Of a DNA stretch of 64,000 nucleotides, positions 1-12,483 are shown one piece after another. This DNA is from Nitratireductor pacificus pht-3B (GTDB lineage Bacteria > Pseudomonadota > Alphaproteobacteria > Rhizobiales > Rhizobiaceae). The notes beneath the pieces are model-generated. The model was not told the DNA's origin, did not search any database, and was given only the letters and a program-made list of their open reading frames with translations. Each line of letters opens with the position of its first letter. The first letter of the stretch is position 1. Where the stretch lies: the NCBI RefSeq assembly GCF_000300335.1, contig NZ_AMRM01000014.1, positions 62,001 through 126,000 on the forward strand. Reading direction: 5' to 3'. The position numbers and the translations under genes were made by a program.

Positions 1-774
1 GTCGATGCTGATCACGGGCGTGACGACGGAGGTGGCGCTGGTGACGAAGGCTTCGCGCGCCGCCTGCGCCTCCTCCACCGTGAAATGCCGCTCCTCGACC
101 TTCAGGTCATGCTCGGCGGCGATCCTCATGACGGTGGCGCGCGTGATGCCGCGCAAAATGCCGAAATCGGCCGGGTGCGTGACCAGAACGCCGTCCTTGC
201 TGACGATCCAGGCATTGGTCGAGGCGCCTTCCTTCACCGTGCCGTCGGGATCGACGAACCAGGCTTCCTGCGCGCCTGCATCCACCGCCGCCTGCCGCGC
301 CAGGACGTTCGGCAGAAGGCCGATCGTCTTGATATCGACCCGCTCCCAGCGGTTCTCCGGGACGGTGATGACCGCCATGCCCTTCTCGGCCTTTCGCGCC
401 GAAACGCGCGGATCCGTGCGCTTCGCCGTCACCACCAGCGCCGGCCGCACGGGCTTCGTCGGGAAAGCATGGTCGCGCGGCGAAACGCCGCGCGTCACCT
501 GCAGATAGACCAGGCCATTGCGGACGTGGTTGCGCCGGATGACCTCCCGCATGACGAGTTCGAGCGCGCTGCGCTCCAGCGGCCAGCCCATGCGCAACTC
601 GCTCAGCGAGCGGTCGAGCCGGTCGAGATGCCCCTTCATGTCGATGATGAAGCCACGCGCGATCTCGCACACCTCGTAGACGCCGTCGGCCAGCTGATAG
701 CCGCGATCCTCCACATGGACGACGGCGTCGGCGTGGCGAACGTAGCGCCCATTCACATAGGCAATGCGTGGCAT
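1..774 (-). CDS. dat: D-amino-acid aminotransferase (PLP fold type IV), 3' part outside window
   Basis: The reading frame starts at ATG 774 and stays open to the left edge (258 codons), so the C-terminal end is missing. The product starts MPRIAYVNGRYV and contains VHVEDRGYQLADGVYEV, the N-terminal signature of class IV aminotransferases of the D-alanine/branched-chain type. The segment RVDIKTIGLLPNVLARQAA carries the probable PLP-binding lysine, and KEGASTNAW follows, as in D-amino-acid transaminases. The family interconverts D-alanine and D-glutamate through 2-oxo acids in the cytosol. It lies downstream of trkA on the same strand, as I recall for many rhizobia between hfq and trkA. Branched-chain aminotransferase activity cannot be excluded without the missing end. 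Confidence 0.85.
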   Translation of the reverse strand, partial: MPRIAYVNGRYVRHADAVVHVEDRGYQLADGVYEVCEIARGFIIDMKGHLDRLDRSLSELRMGWPLERSALELVMREVIRRNHVRNGLVYLQVTRGVSPRDHAFPTKPVRPALVVTAKRTDPRVSARKAEKGMAVITVPENRWERVDIKTIGLLPNVLARQAAVDAGAQEAWFVDPDGTVKEGASTNAWIVSKDGVLVTHPADFGILRGITRATVMRIAAEHDLKVEERHFTVEEAQAAREAFVTSATSVVTPVISID

Positions 775-889
775 CTGGACTCTCCGTGCTGGTGAATGCC
801 GCGCCCTGTTCCAGGCGGCAAGGCAAGAATGATGACTGCATTCTTTTGCAGGGGTGCGACGTGCATTTCAAGCCGCCGCGCAAACTGGC

Positions 890-2266
890 TCAAAAGAATT
901 CGAGGCTGACCCGGAACATCTGCTCCACCTGCCGGACCGCGCTCTCGAGAGCGAAGATCACCACCCGGTCCTTCGGCTTGATCCTGAGCGAGCCGCTGGG
1001 CTTGATCACCGCGCCGTCGCGATAGACCGCGCCGATGCGCATCCCGTCGGGAAATTCCACTTCGGAGAGCGGCGGCCCGACCAGAGGCGAGGTCTCCAGC
1101 GCCTCGGCCTCGATCACCTCGGCAGCTCCCCGCTGGATGTTGTGGACCGCGCGGATGCGCCCCCTCCGGACATGCTGCAGCACCTTCGAGATGGTCACCG
1201 AACGCGGGTTCACATGCGCGTCGATGCCCAGCGTCTTGGCGAAATCATGATAGGTCGGGTTGTTGATCAGAACCAGGTTCGATCGGCAGCCGAGTCGCTT
1301 CGCGATGACGCTCGACAGGATATTGACCTGGTCGTCATTGGTCAGCGCCACCATCAGGTCGGCATGCTGGATATCTGCCTCGAGGAGCAGCTTCTGGTCG
1401 AGCGCGCTGCCATGGAGCACCACCGTGCGGCGCAGCTTGTCGGCCAGCGCCACGGCGCGCTCGCGCGTGTTCTCGATGATCTTGACCTTGGTACGGCTCT
1501 GCTTCTTCTCCATGGTCCGCGCCACGAACAGGCCGATATTGCCGCCGCCGGCAATGACAATGCGCGTCGCTTCCCGTTCCTCGTGCCCGAACAGGCCCAG
1601 CGTCCGGCGCACCTGCTCGCGGGTCGTCACCACATAGGCAAGGTCGCCGGCGATGAGCTGGTCACCCGAATGGGGGATGAACAGCTTTCCGTCGCGCCAC
1701 ACGCCGACCACGGTCGACGGCAGATCGGGGAAAAGCTCGGTCAGCTGCGCCAGAGGCGTGTTGATGACCGGGCATTCCTCAAGACATTCGATCGCCACCA
1801 TCAGCACATGGTCGTCGGCGAAGCGCACCACGTCGGTGGCGCCCGGCAGCGCGATGCGCCGCATCACCATCTCGCCGACCTCGACCTCTGGCGAGATGAT
1901 CACGTCGATCGGCAGGTGATCGCGCGAGAACAGATCCATGTAATGGGCCTGCAGATAGGATTGCGAGCGGATGCGGGCGATCTTGGTGGGCACGTTGAAC
2001 AGCGAATGCGCCACCTGGCAGGCCACCATGTTGACCTCGTCGAACAGGGTGACGGCGATGATCATGTCCGCTTCGCTGGCGCCGGCCTGCGCCAGCACGT
2101 CGGGATGCGCGCCATGGCCGACGAAACCACGCACGTCGAGCGTGTCGCGTACGGCCCGGATCAGCTCCGGTGAGGTATCGATCACCGAGACATCGTTCTG
2201 CTCGGCGGCGAGACGCTCCGCAATGCCGTGGCCGACCTGGCCCGCACCGCAAATAATGACCTTCAT
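890..2266 (-). CDS. trkA: Trk potassium uptake regulatory subunit TrkA
   Basis: 458 residues, the usual TrkA length. Two RCK (KTN) modules are visible: the first begins MKVIICGAGQVGHGIAERL, a Rossmann nucleotide-binding turn at residues 4-12, and the second has IVIAGGGNIGLFVARTM near the middle. Each is followed by a TrkA_C domain. TrkA is a cytosolic NAD(H)-binding gating subunit that binds the membrane transporter TrkH/TrkG; no trkH is present here. It lies 96 bp downstream of ntrX on the same strand, the common rhizobial order ntrYX-trkA. Confidence 0.96.
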   Translation of the reverse strand: MKVIICGAGQVGHGIAERLAAEQNDVSVIDTSPELIRAVRDTLDVRGFVGHGAHPDVLAQAGASEADMIIAVTLFDEVNMVACQVAHSLFNVPTKIARIRSQSYLQAHYMDLFSRDHLPIDVIISPEVEVGEMVMRRIALPGATDVVRFADDHVLMVAIECLEECPVINTPLAQLTELFPDLPSTVVGVWRDGKLFIPHSGDQLIAGDLAYVVTTREQVRRTLGLFGHEEREATRIVIAGGGNIGLFVARTMEKKQSRTKVKIIENTRERAVALADKLRRTVVLHGSALDQKLLLEADIQHADLMVALTNDDQVNILSSVIAKRLGCRSNLVLINNPTYHDFAKTLGIDAHVNPRSVTISKVLQHVRRGRIRAVHNIQRGAAEVIEAEALETSPLVGPPLSEVEFPDGMRIGAVYRDGAVIKPSGSLRIKPKDRVVIFALESAVRQVEQMFRVSLEFF

Positions 2267-2362
2267 CGTCCACTCCTGCCCTGTCGAGGGGTCCTGGCAA
2301 CGGCTCTGCTCTATCGCTTTTCCGAGGGGAAGGGAACAGGCGCGATGAGCGCCCGCCCTACC

Positions 2363-3724
<1,362 letters not shown>

Positions 3725-3727
3725 GGC

Positions 3728-5995
3728 TTACCTTTTTATCGTCTCTGTGCCGCCCTGGGCCGGCGCGTCGGCCGGCCGGGTGGCGGGAAGGATTATCCGG
3801 ATCATCGCACCGACGCCCCGGTGGAAATCGGCCGGCGCATCGTGCAGTTCCAGCCGTCCGCCGTGGTCCTCGACGATCTTCTTGACGATAGCGAGGCCAA
3901 GGCCCGTGCCTTTCTCGCGCGTCGTCATATAGGGTTCGAGCAGGCGCTGCCGGTTCTCGCGCGGCAATCCCTTGCCGTTGTCGATGACATCCACCTGGAT
4001 GAAACGGTCGTCGCGACGCGCCACGACGCGGATCGCGCCGTTCTGGCCGTGCGTTTTCTCCGTCGCCTCGATGGCCTCGGCGGCATTCTTGATGACGTTT
4101 CCGAAGGCCTGCCCGATCAGGCGCGCATCGAACCGTCCCATCAGGGGCGTGTCGGAAAAATCGCGCTCGAAGGCGATCTCGTTGCGCGCCACCTCGACCA
4201 GGAACGACGCCTCGCGCAGCGGCTCGCGGAGATCCAGCAGCTGGATGTCCGGCTTCGGCATGCGGGCGAAGGCCGAGAACTCGTCAACCATGCGGCCGAT
4301 ATCGCCGACCTGCCGGATGATCGTGTCGGTGCACTGGTCGAAGATCTCCCGGTCCTGCTCGATCACCTTGCCGAAGCGGCGGCGGATACGCTCCGCCGAA
4401 AGCTGGATCGGGGTCAGCGGGTTCTTGATCTCGTGCGCGATGCGGCGCGCGACGTCCGCCCAGGCCATGGAGCGCTGCGCCTGCATCAGGTCCGTGATGT
4501 CGTCGACGGTCACCACATAGGAGTGCTCGTCCGTATCGTTGACCCCCTCCTCGGTGGTGATCTGGATGTTGAACGTGCGTTCGGCGCCGGCGCGGAAGAA
4601 GGCCACCTGTTCTCGGTAGACCGGACGGCCCGACTTGCGCCCGGCCTCGAACACGCGGCCGACATGCGGCAGGACGCTCGACAGGTTCTTCGCGACCGCG
4701 TTGCGCGCCGGGATCGCCAGCATGGCCTCCGCCGACCGGTTCACCATCGCCACGGTGCCGTGCGCATCGACGCCGATGACGCCGGCGGTGACGCCCGAAA
4801 GCACGGCCTCGGTGAAACGCCGGCGCTCGTCGATCACGTCCTTCGCGGCGATCAACTCGTCGCGCTGCGACTTGAGCTGCTGGGTCATCTTGTTGAATGT
4901 GTCGCCCAGAAGGCCGACATCGCCATCCGACGAACGGACGGGAACCGAAACATCGAGATTGCCCGTCGAAACGTCTCCGGCGGCACCGATCAGCTGGCGG
5001 ATCGGCCGCACCAGGCGGTCCGCGACCGCGATGCCCGTCCAGATCGCAGCCAGCACGATGGCGAGCGTCACCACCAGATAGAGGAGCGCGAAAGCGAGCT
5101 GCGTGTTGCCGCGATTGTCCTCCAGCGAGCGGTACTCGTCCGTGTTGGTCCGCACGATCTGCCGCGCCTTCAGGACATCCGGGTCGAGAAGCGCGCCCGT
5201 GTAGAGATAGGCGTCCGGGATCTCCTGCAGCTTGTAGACGGCTGTCACCAGGTTGGTTCCGCCGATCTCGTTGAAGGCGATCTCCGCATTGTCCGCCGTG
5301 CCGATCGCCGCCCGGTCCGGCCGCGGCAACGGAATATCCTCCGGCATCTGCGCGCTCATGATGACGGAACCGTCGGCGCGCACCAGCTCCGCATCGGCCA
5401 GTCCGCGCAGGGCCGCCTGCCGGGTCATGAAGTCGCGGAATCCGTAGCGGTCGAGATTGTACAGCGTGCGCGCCTGATCGAGGCGCACGGCCATGCTCTC
5501 CGTGGTCACCTGCAGGCTGCGGGCGTTCTGCTGCACATAGGCATCGGCGATCGAAAGCGACGAATAGATGATCACCTTGGTGCGGATCTCGAACCAGCGG
5601 TCGAGGCCGAGTTCGAGAGTCACCGAGGCGATGACGGCGACGAGGATCGCCGGGATCGCCGCCACCAGCGAGAACATCGCGATGATGCGCACATGCAGCC
5701 GCGACGCCGCCCTGCGGCCCTTGCGGCTCTTGTAGATGCGGAAGGCCTCGGCGCAAATGAGCCCGAACAAGAGTAGGATGAAGCCCAGATTGATGGCGAT
5801 CAGCAGGAGCGTCGTGCCGGAATCCGGTGTCAGCGGCGTGAGGCCGAGCAGCACCGTGAACGACACCACGGCGGTGACCAGCGCCCCGACCGCCGCGCCG
5901 ATGCCCAGGTAAAGCGAGGGCGACCGGCCGTTTCTGACCGGCGACGCCGCTGCAAGCGGCTGTATTGTCGAACTCTCTGACAAGCTGACCATCAC
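3728..5995 (-). CDS. ntrY: Membrane sensor histidine kinase NtrY
   Basis: 755 residues. Membrane segments are near 29-55, 60-82, 103-127 and 298-325, with a periplasmic sensor region of about 170 residues (128-297) between the last two. Then come HAMP (about 322-375), PAS (about 395-500), HisKA with H521 in [12 protein letters not shown], and an HATPase domain with NVIKNAAEAIEA, DNGKGLPRENR and TGLGLAIVKKI. It should phosphorylate NtrX, encoded immediately downstream. The adjacent ntrC is separated from ntrY by a gene on the other strand, so ntrYX must have its own promoter, within 5996-6234. Confidence 0.95.
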   Translation of the reverse strand: MMVSLSESSTIQPLAAASPVRNGRSPSLYLGIGAAVGALVTAVVSFTVLLGLTPLTPDSGTTLLLIAINLGFILLLFGLICAEAFRIYKSRKGRRAASRLHVRIIAMFSLVAAIPAILVAVIASVTLELGLDRWFEIRTKVIIYSSLSIADAYVQQNARSLQVTTESMAVRLDQARTLYNLDRYGFRDFMTRQAALRGLADAELVRADGSVIMSAQMPEDIPLPRPDRAAIGTADNAEIAFNEIGGTNLVTAVYKLQEIPDAYLYTGALLDPDVLKARQIVRTNTDEYRSLEDNRGNTQLAFALLYLVVTLAIVLAAIWTGIAVADRLVRPIRQLIGAAGDVSTGNLDVSVPVRSSDGDVGLLGDTFNKMTQQLKSQRDELIAAKDVIDERRRFTEAVLSGVTAGVIGVDAHGTVAMVNRSAEAMLAIPARNAVAKNLSSVLPHVGRVFEAGRKSGRPVYREQVAFFRAGAERTFNIQITTEEGVNDTDEHSYVVTVDDITDLMQAQRSMAWADVARRIAHEIKNPLTPIQLSAERIRRRFGKVIEQDREIFDQCTDTIIRQVGDIGRMVDEFSAFARMPKPDIQLLDLREPLREASFLVEVARNEIAFERDFSDTPLMGRFDARLIGQAFGNVIKNAAEAIEATEKTHGQNGAIRVVARRDDRFIQVDVIDNGKGLPRENRQRLLEPYMTTREKGTGLGLAIVKKIVEDHGGRLELHDAPADFHRGVGAMIRIILPATRPADAPAQGGTETIKR

Positions 5996-6031
5996 TCCGG
6001 CATCTGCGCTCGCGAACTGGACTCAGAAGAT

Positions 6032-6047
6032 GTTGCATATATGCAAC
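6032..6047. promoter_or_regulatory. 16-bp perfect palindrome upstream of ntrY
   Basis: GTTGCATATATGCAAC is a perfect dyad centred 44 bp upstream of the ntrY ATG (5995), in the 239-bp gap between ntrY and the divergent hydrolase gene. It looks like an operator for a dimeric regulator or a local promoter element. It is shorter than the NtrC consensus TGCACC-N5-GGTGCA. No regulator can be named. Confidence 0.4.
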
Positions 6048-6234
6048 GACTGTAGCGTACAGGCAACACTTCATTCGTCAAACATTGCGGCAATGCTGGG
6101 GCAGAGTGGGAATTCACGCGGCAATCGAGGCCTGAAGCAAGGCGTTCGACATCATTTCGCCCCGAACATGCTTTTTCTGATCTCAGGCGGGATGGGCGGC
6201 ATATCGGAGAGGACATCAGCATGAGGCGCATATC

Positions 6235-6888
6235 GTGAACCGCGCCGGTTCGACGCGGCGCGCGGCAGGCCTTGCCGTGACGTTTCTGGCGCTTGCCGGC
6301 TGCACGCAGGGCGTGGATGCCATCGCCACCGCTTCCCTCACCCCCAAGCCGCTCCGCTATTCGCAGAAGGAACGCGAATGCATGGAGCGGGCCATGTTCT
6401 TCGAATCCAACCGCTCGAGCCGCGATGGGCTGGTGGCTGTCGGCACGGTGGTGATGAACCGGGTGGCCTCGGAAGCGTTCCCCGACACGGTCTGCGGTGT
6501 CGTCGGCCAGAAAGGCCAGTTCGCGCCGGGCGTCATGAGCCGGCCGATGAACTCGAAGGCCCTGCCCGACGTGCAGGCGGCCGCCGACGCCGTGCTGCGG
6601 GGTGAACGCCATCCCGGCGTGCAGCAGTCGAAATTCTTCCACACCGCCGGCCTGACATTTCCCTACAGGAACATGCACTATGTGCTGGTTGCCGGCGGCA
6701 ACGCCTTCTACGAGAAGCGTCCCCGCAATCAGGTGACGCAGCGTGTGCAGCCACCACCGATCGAAAGGACCGCCGCAGCAATGGGAAAAGCCACGCCGTC
6801 CACCGCTCTTTCCTACGAAGCTCCGCCTGACACCGCCGATCCGATCGGAGCAATGATCCTCGACGGTACCGCCGCTCGCGCCGAATAG
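6235..6888 (+). CDS. Lipoprotein cell-wall hydrolase, SleB family
   Basis: 217 residues from a GTG. The N-terminus is a lipoprotein signal (two arginines, a hydrophobic run, then LALAGC with the lipidated cysteine at C23), so the protein should be envelope anchored. The rest matches the SleB/CwlJ hydrolase_2 family: RECMERAMFFESNRSS with the probable catalytic glutamate, then GTVVMNRV and GQFAPG. The family cleaves peptidoglycan and in rhizobia is not tied to sporulation. A five-codon frame (ATG 6221 to TGA 6238) with a GGAGAGG upstream overlaps the GTG start, so the true start or a one-base shift is uncertain. It lies between ntrC and ntrY on the opposite strand. Confidence 0.85.
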   Translation: MNRAGSTRRAAGLAVTFLALAGCTQGVDAIATASLTPKPLRYSQKERECMERAMFFESNRSSRDGLVAVGTVVMNRVASEAFPDTVCGVVGQKGQFAPGVMSRPMNSKALPDVQAAADAVLRGERHPGVQQSKFFHTAGLTFPYRNMHYVLVAGGNAFYEKRPRNQVTQRVQPPPIERTAAAMGKATPSTALSYEAPPDTADPIGAMILDGTAARAE

Positions 6889-6894
6889 AGCATT

Positions 6895-6988
6895 TTGCAG
6901 TCAGGTGGAATCACCTGACGTCCGCATAAATGCGGAAAAACAACGAGATAGAGCGGTTCATTGTCTCCATCGAACGATGAACCGCTCT
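6895..6988. repeat. Dispersed palindromic repeat, family A copy 1
   Basis: Three consecutive inverted repeats: TCAGGTG/CACCTGA with a 4-nt loop (6901-6918), TCCGCAT/ATGCGGA (6921-6936), and AGAGCGGTTCAT/ATGAACCGCTCT with a 15-nt loop (6950-6988). The first part recurs in opposite orientation near 47.8 kb (shared GCAGTCAGGTGGAA and CACCTGACG). It fills the gap between the convergent hydrolase and ntrC genes and may act as a bidirectional terminator. Confidence 0.8.
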
Positions 6989-7004
6989 GGATGCTGGGCG
7001 GCCC

Positions 7005-8449
<1,445 letters not shown>

Positions 8450-8453
<4 letters not shown>

Positions 8454-9592
8454 GATGCCGTTTCCTCTTCCTGCCCGTAGGAGAAGCCGCTCGCCCCGCG
8501 CCAGGCCGGCATGAGGATGCGGAACATGGTGCCGCGCTGGCCGGAGGATTCGCACTCGATCACCCCGCCATGCGCCCCGACGATCTTCGCCACCAGCGCA
8601 AGACCGAGGCCGGACCCGTTCTGCTTGGAGGTGACGAAGGGATCGAAGATGATCGGCCGCATGTCTTCCGGCACGCCCAGCCCGTTGTCGTGAACGCAGA
8701 ATTCGAGCGGCAGCGCCACCCGGTCGGGGGAACCTGGAACGGAGAGCCGGATGCCGGGCCGAAACGCCGTGGTGAGGCGGATCTCGCCGTCTGCCCGGTC
8801 GCCGATCGCCTCGGCGGCGTTCTTCACCAGGTTGAGGAACACCTGCACGAGCTGGTCGCGATTGGCCCAGACTGCAGGCAGCGAGGGATCGTAGTCCTCG
8901 ACGATGGTCACCTTGCGGGCAAAGCCGTTGCGGGCGGCGGCCTTCACGTGGTCGAGGACGAGATGGATGTTGATCGGCGCGCGCTCGACCGGCCGTTCGT
9001 CGGAAAAGACCTCCATCCGGTCGACCAGAGCGACAATGCGGTCGGTCTCATCGGTGATCAGCCGCGTCAGCGCCCGGTCCTCGTCCGTCACCGCGTGTTC
9101 GAGCAGCTGGGCGGCGCCTCTGATGCCGGACAGCGGGTTCTTGATCTCATGCGCCAGCATGGCGGCAAGCCCCGTGACCGAGCGCGCCGCGCCGCGGTGC
9201 ACCATCTGCCGGTCGATCTTGTCGGCCATCGAGCGCTCCTGCAGAAGAAGAGCGACGGCGCCCGGCACTTCGGAAACAGGCGCCGCGTGAATATCCACCA
9301 TGCGCTCCGGCCCGAGGCGCGGCGAGGAAATGTCGACGCGGTACTCGTTGATCGCCACGCGCTGCGCCCGCACCTGTTCGACGAGCGCGACCAGCGGACT
9401 GCCGAAGGGCACGAAATCGGACAACCGGCTGCGCGCCAGGATCGTCGCACCAGACCGGAAGAAATCCTCCGCTTCGGCATTCGCCTGGACGATGAATCCA
9501 TCGCTGTCGATCATCACCACGGGATGGCGCAGCGTGTTCAGGAGAAGCTGCGCGGTGGCCGAGGCCGATCCATCCGACATCTGCACGGTCAT
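8450..9592 (-). CDS. ntrB: Nitrogen regulation sensor kinase NtrB
   Basis: 380 residues from ATG 9592, which overlaps the dusB stop (ATGA); a longer upstream frame lies antisense-like inside dusB and was rejected. The N-terminal PAS domain (about 20-90) has no membrane segment, so the kinase is cytosolic. HisKA has H148 in [12 protein letters not shown]; the ATPase lobe shows [21 protein letters not shown] and [12 protein letters not shown]. Known NtrB proteins are kinase or phosphatase for NtrC depending on PII (GlnB), encoded here at 42.5 kb. Part of the dusB-ntrB-ntrC operon with 4-nt overlaps at both junctions. Confidence 0.97.
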
Positions 9593-10608
9593 GCGGCCAG
9601 AACACCTTTCCCGGCATCGAGAGCCGCTCGTATGCCGGCGATCACCGCGCGATGATCCGTTCCCGTCATGATCGCCTTGCGCTCGTCCGCTTCGAGCGGA
9701 GGCGCGTGACGGTCGAGATACCAGCCCAGATGCTTGCGGGCATGGCGCAGGCCCTGGTCGATGCCGTAGAGCGAGAGCATCGCCTCGTAGTGATCGACGA
9801 CGTAATCGGCCATCGCCTCCGGCCGCAGGTCGCGGCCAGAGGCGATGGCCCCTGCCGCCCATGGCGCTCCATAATGCGCCCGGCCGACCATGATCGCGTC
9901 GGCGCCAGACTGGTCGAGGATCGTCGCAGCGTCCCCGGCGTCCATCACATCGCCATTCGCCACCACGGGGATGCCGACCGCCTGTTTGACGGCGGCGATG
10001 GCCGGCCAGTCCGCGCGTCCCTTGTAGAACTGGCAGCGCGTGCGGCCGTGGACCGTTACCATCGCGACACCGGCGTCCTCGGCGCGCCGCGCGATCTCCG
10101 GCGCGTTGAGCGTCGTCTCGTCCCAGCCGAGCCGCATCTTCACCGTCACGGGAACGGTGACCGCCCCGACGACAGCCTCGATCAGCGAAAGCGCGTGATC
10201 TGGCGCGCGCATCAGTGCCGAACCGCAATAGCCGCCCGTCACCTTCTTGGCCGGGCATCCCATGTTGATGTCGATGATGTCGGCGCCGGCATCGGCGGCG
10301 ATCCGCGCCGCCTCCGCCATCCAGCGCGCCTCGCGCCCCGCAAGCTGCACCATGTGCACGTCGATGTCGGGCCGACGCATCCGCCGGGCCGATTCGGCGC
10401 GGCCCTTCGCCAGTTCCCCGCTCGCCACCATCTCGGAGACAACGAGTCCTGCCCCATGCGCATGCGCGCGCTGGCGGAAGGCGATGTCGGTGACGCCGGA
10501 CAGCGGCGCCAGGAACACGCGGTTGCGGATGGTCACAGGCCCCAGCGAAAGCGGTTTCCGCAGCGTCTCGAACCCGTCATTGCTTAAAATTGAAGCAGGA
10601 GCATTCAT
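9589..10608 (-). CDS. dusB: tRNA-dihydrouridine synthase DusB (NifR3)
   Basis: 339 residues. FMN-dependent enzyme that reduces uridines in the tRNA D-loop. Seen: N-terminal [33 protein letters not shown] with the catalytic cysteine in [29 protein letters not shown] and [10 protein letters not shown], an FMN/phosphate-binding TIM-barrel pattern. It is first gene of the dusB-ntrB-ntrC operon, which in Rhodobacter and rhizobia gave it the name nifR3. The promoter must lie in the 112-bp gap shared with divergent ispDF. Confidence 0.95.
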   Translation of the reverse strand: MNAPASILSNDGFETLRKPLSLGPVTIRNRVFLAPLSGVTDIAFRQRAHAHGAGLVVSEMVASGELAKGRAESARRMRRPDIDVHMVQLAGREARWMAEAARIAADAGADIIDINMGCPAKKVTGGYCGSALMRAPDHALSLIEAVVGAVTVPVTVKMRLGWDETTLNAPEIARRAEDAGVAMVTVHGRTRCQFYKGRADWPAIAAVKQAVGIPVVANGDVMDAGDAATILDQSGADAIMVGRAHYGAPWAAGAIASGRDLRPEAMADYVVDHYEAMLSLYGIDQGLRHARKHLGWYLDRHAPPLEADERKAIMTGTDHRAVIAGIRAALDAGKGVLAA

Positions 10609-10720
10609 TGCTTATTCTTTAGACATTTCCCGGCCGCCCCGCAACCGGCTTTTCGCTTCGGCGACGCGATCAGCAAATTCGACTGGCCTTTCGCCGCGCC
10701 TGTTATTATGCGTCTGGCCT

Positions 10721-11959
10721 ATGGACAAGCAGATGACACGGCAGGATCGGATCACCGGGGGCCGAGCGGGAGAGGTCGCCGCGGTGATCGTCGCCGCGGG
10801 ACGCGGCGAGCGGGCCGGCCAATCCGCCGAGGGACCGAAACAGTACCGCCTCATCGGCGGCAAGCCGGTGCTGCGCCATACGCTGGAAACCTTTCTGGCC
10901 GATCCCCGCATCGGCCGCGTCGTGGTCGCGATCCACCCCGATGACGAAGCGCTTTTCGCCGAAGCCGCAGCCGGCCTGACCGACCGGGTGATCGCGCTGC
11001 ATGGCGGCGCGTCGCGCCAGGCCTCGACCCGGCTCGCACTGCTGGCGTTACACGATCCCGCGCCGCAAACGGTGCTGATCCATGACGGCGTCCGCCCGTT
11101 CATCGACGGCGAGTTGATCGACCGCATCATCCGTGCGGTGGAGGAAGGAAAGGGCGCACTGCCCGCCCTCCCCGTCGCCGAAACGCTGAAGCGCGCCGGC
11201 CCCGGCGGCACCATCGAGGAAACGGTTCCCCGCCACGACCTGCATGCGGCCCAGACCCCGCAGGGCTTTCCCTTCGCCCTGATCGCGGCAGCCCATGACC
11301 GGGCCTTCCACCAGGGGCGCGACGACTTCACCGACGACGCGGCGATCGCCGAATGGGCGCGCATTCCCGTCCGCATCGTCGCCGGTTCCGTCGACAACAT
11401 CAAGCTCACCTGGGCGCGCGACATCGCTCTTGCCGACCAGCGCCTCAATCGAGCGGCGCTCTTCCCCGATGTGCGCACGGGCAACGGCTATGACGTGCAC
11501 TCCTTCACCGAAGGCGACGCGGTCATTCTGTGCGGCGTGCGCATTCCCTACACAAAGCGCCTTTCGGGCCATTCGGACGCCGATGTCGGCCTGCATGCGC
11601 TGACCGACGCGCTGCTCGCCACCTGCGGCGCCGGCGATATCGGCACGCATTTCCCGCCTTCCGACCCGCAATGGAAGGGCGCGGCCTCGCATATCTTCCT
11701 GGAGCATGCCGCAAGGATCGTCCGCGAGGCCGGCGGCCGCATCGCCAATGCGGACGTCACGCTGATCTGCGAGGCGCCGAAGGTTGGGCCGCACCGCGCC
11801 GCGATGACGGCGGCGCTGGCCACGATGCTCGGCATTGCCGAAGGCCGCATCTCGATCAAGGCGACGACCAACGAGAAGCTGGGCTTCATCGGCCGCGAGG
11901 AAGGCATCGCCGCCATCGCCACGGCCAGCGTCATCTATCCCGGCGAGGTGCCGGCGTGA
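10721..11959 (+). CDS. ispDF: Bifunctional IspD/IspF
   Basis: 412 residues from ATG 10721 (ATG 10733 is possible); the frame is open further upstream but that stretch is antisense to dusB. The N-terminal half is MEP cytidylyltransferase ([45 protein letters not shown]). The C-terminal half is 2-C-methyl-D-erythritol 2,4-cyclodiphosphate synthase ([52 protein letters not shown]), with metal-binding Asp/His in GYDVH. Together they catalyse two non-adjacent steps of the MEP isoprenoid pathway; the fusion is usual in alphaproteobacteria. Its stop overlaps the cinA start. Confidence 0.96.
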   Translation: MDKQMTRQDRITGGRAGEVAAVIVAAGRGERAGQSAEGPKQYRLIGGKPVLRHTLETFLADPRIGRVVVAIHPDDEALFAEAAAGLTDRVIALHGGASRQASTRLALLALHDPAPQTVLIHDGVRPFIDGELIDRIIRAVEEGKGALPALPVAETLKRAGPGGTIEETVPRHDLHAAQTPQGFPFALIAAAHDRAFHQGRDDFTDDAAIAEWARIPVRIVAGSVDNIKLTWARDIALADQRLNRAALFPDVRTGNGYDVHSFTEGDAVILCGVRIPYTKRLSGHSDADVGLHALTDALLATCGAGDIGTHFPPSDPQWKGAASHIFLEHAARIVREAGGRIANADVTLICEAPKVGPHRAAMTAALATMLGIAEGRISIKATTNEKLGFIGREEGIAAIATASVIYPGEVPA

Positions 11960-12447
11960 GCGGAGCCAAAAACCTCGCCAGCGCGGTGCTGGCCGTCTGC
12001 GAGGAACGCGGGCTGCTGCTGGCGACCGCCGAATCCTGCACCGGCGGCATGATCGCCGCAGCACTCACCGACATCGCCGGCTCCTCCTCGGTGGTCGACC
12101 GGGGTTTCGTCACCTATTCCAACGCGGCGAAGACAGAGATGCTCGGCGTTCAGACCGCCACGCTCGACGCCCATGGCGCGGTGTCTGCGGAGACCGCGCG
12201 GGAAATGGCCGCCGGCGCGCTGGCAAGGTCGGCCGCAGGCATCGCCATCGCTGTGACCGGCATCGCCGGACCGGGAGGCGGTTCGGCGGAAAAGCCGGTC
12301 GGCCTCGTGTGGTTCGGCTTGGCGCTGGAGGGCCATGAGGTGGTTGCCGAAAACCGGCTCTTTACCGGGCTGGACCGCGCCGGCGTTCGCGCCGCCACGG
12401 TCGATTCGGCGCTGCGGATGGTTCTCGATGCCTTGAAGGCGGGCTAG
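11956..12447 (+). CDS. cinA: CinA C-terminal domain protein / nicotinamide-nucleotide amidase
   Basis: 163 residues from GTG 11956, which shares GTGA with the ispDF stop, implying translational coupling. It is the stand-alone CinA C-terminal (PncC) form: [56 protein letters not shown]. Characterised members deamidate nicotinamide mononucleotide to nicotinate mononucleotide in NAD recycling. The N-terminal MoeA-like domain of full-length CinA is absent, normal for this subfamily. Symbol pncC would be equally valid. Confidence 0.9.
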   Translation: MSGAKNLASAVLAVCEERGLLLATAESCTGGMIAAALTDIAGSSSVVDRGFVTYSNAAKTEMLGVQTATLDAHGAVSAETAREMAAGALARSAAGIAIAVTGIAGPGGGSAEKPVGLVWFGLALEGHEVVAENRLFTGLDRAGVRAATVDSALRMVLDALKAG

Positions 12448-12483
12448 ACGTTTTTCTAGCGTCGGCGACCACACCAACGTTCC

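Noticed and set aside
107-883. 258-codon minus-strand frame over the D-amino-acid aminotransferase
   Set aside because: Wrong frame of the same strand; the real protein is read from ATG 774 and shows class IV aminotransferase motifs.
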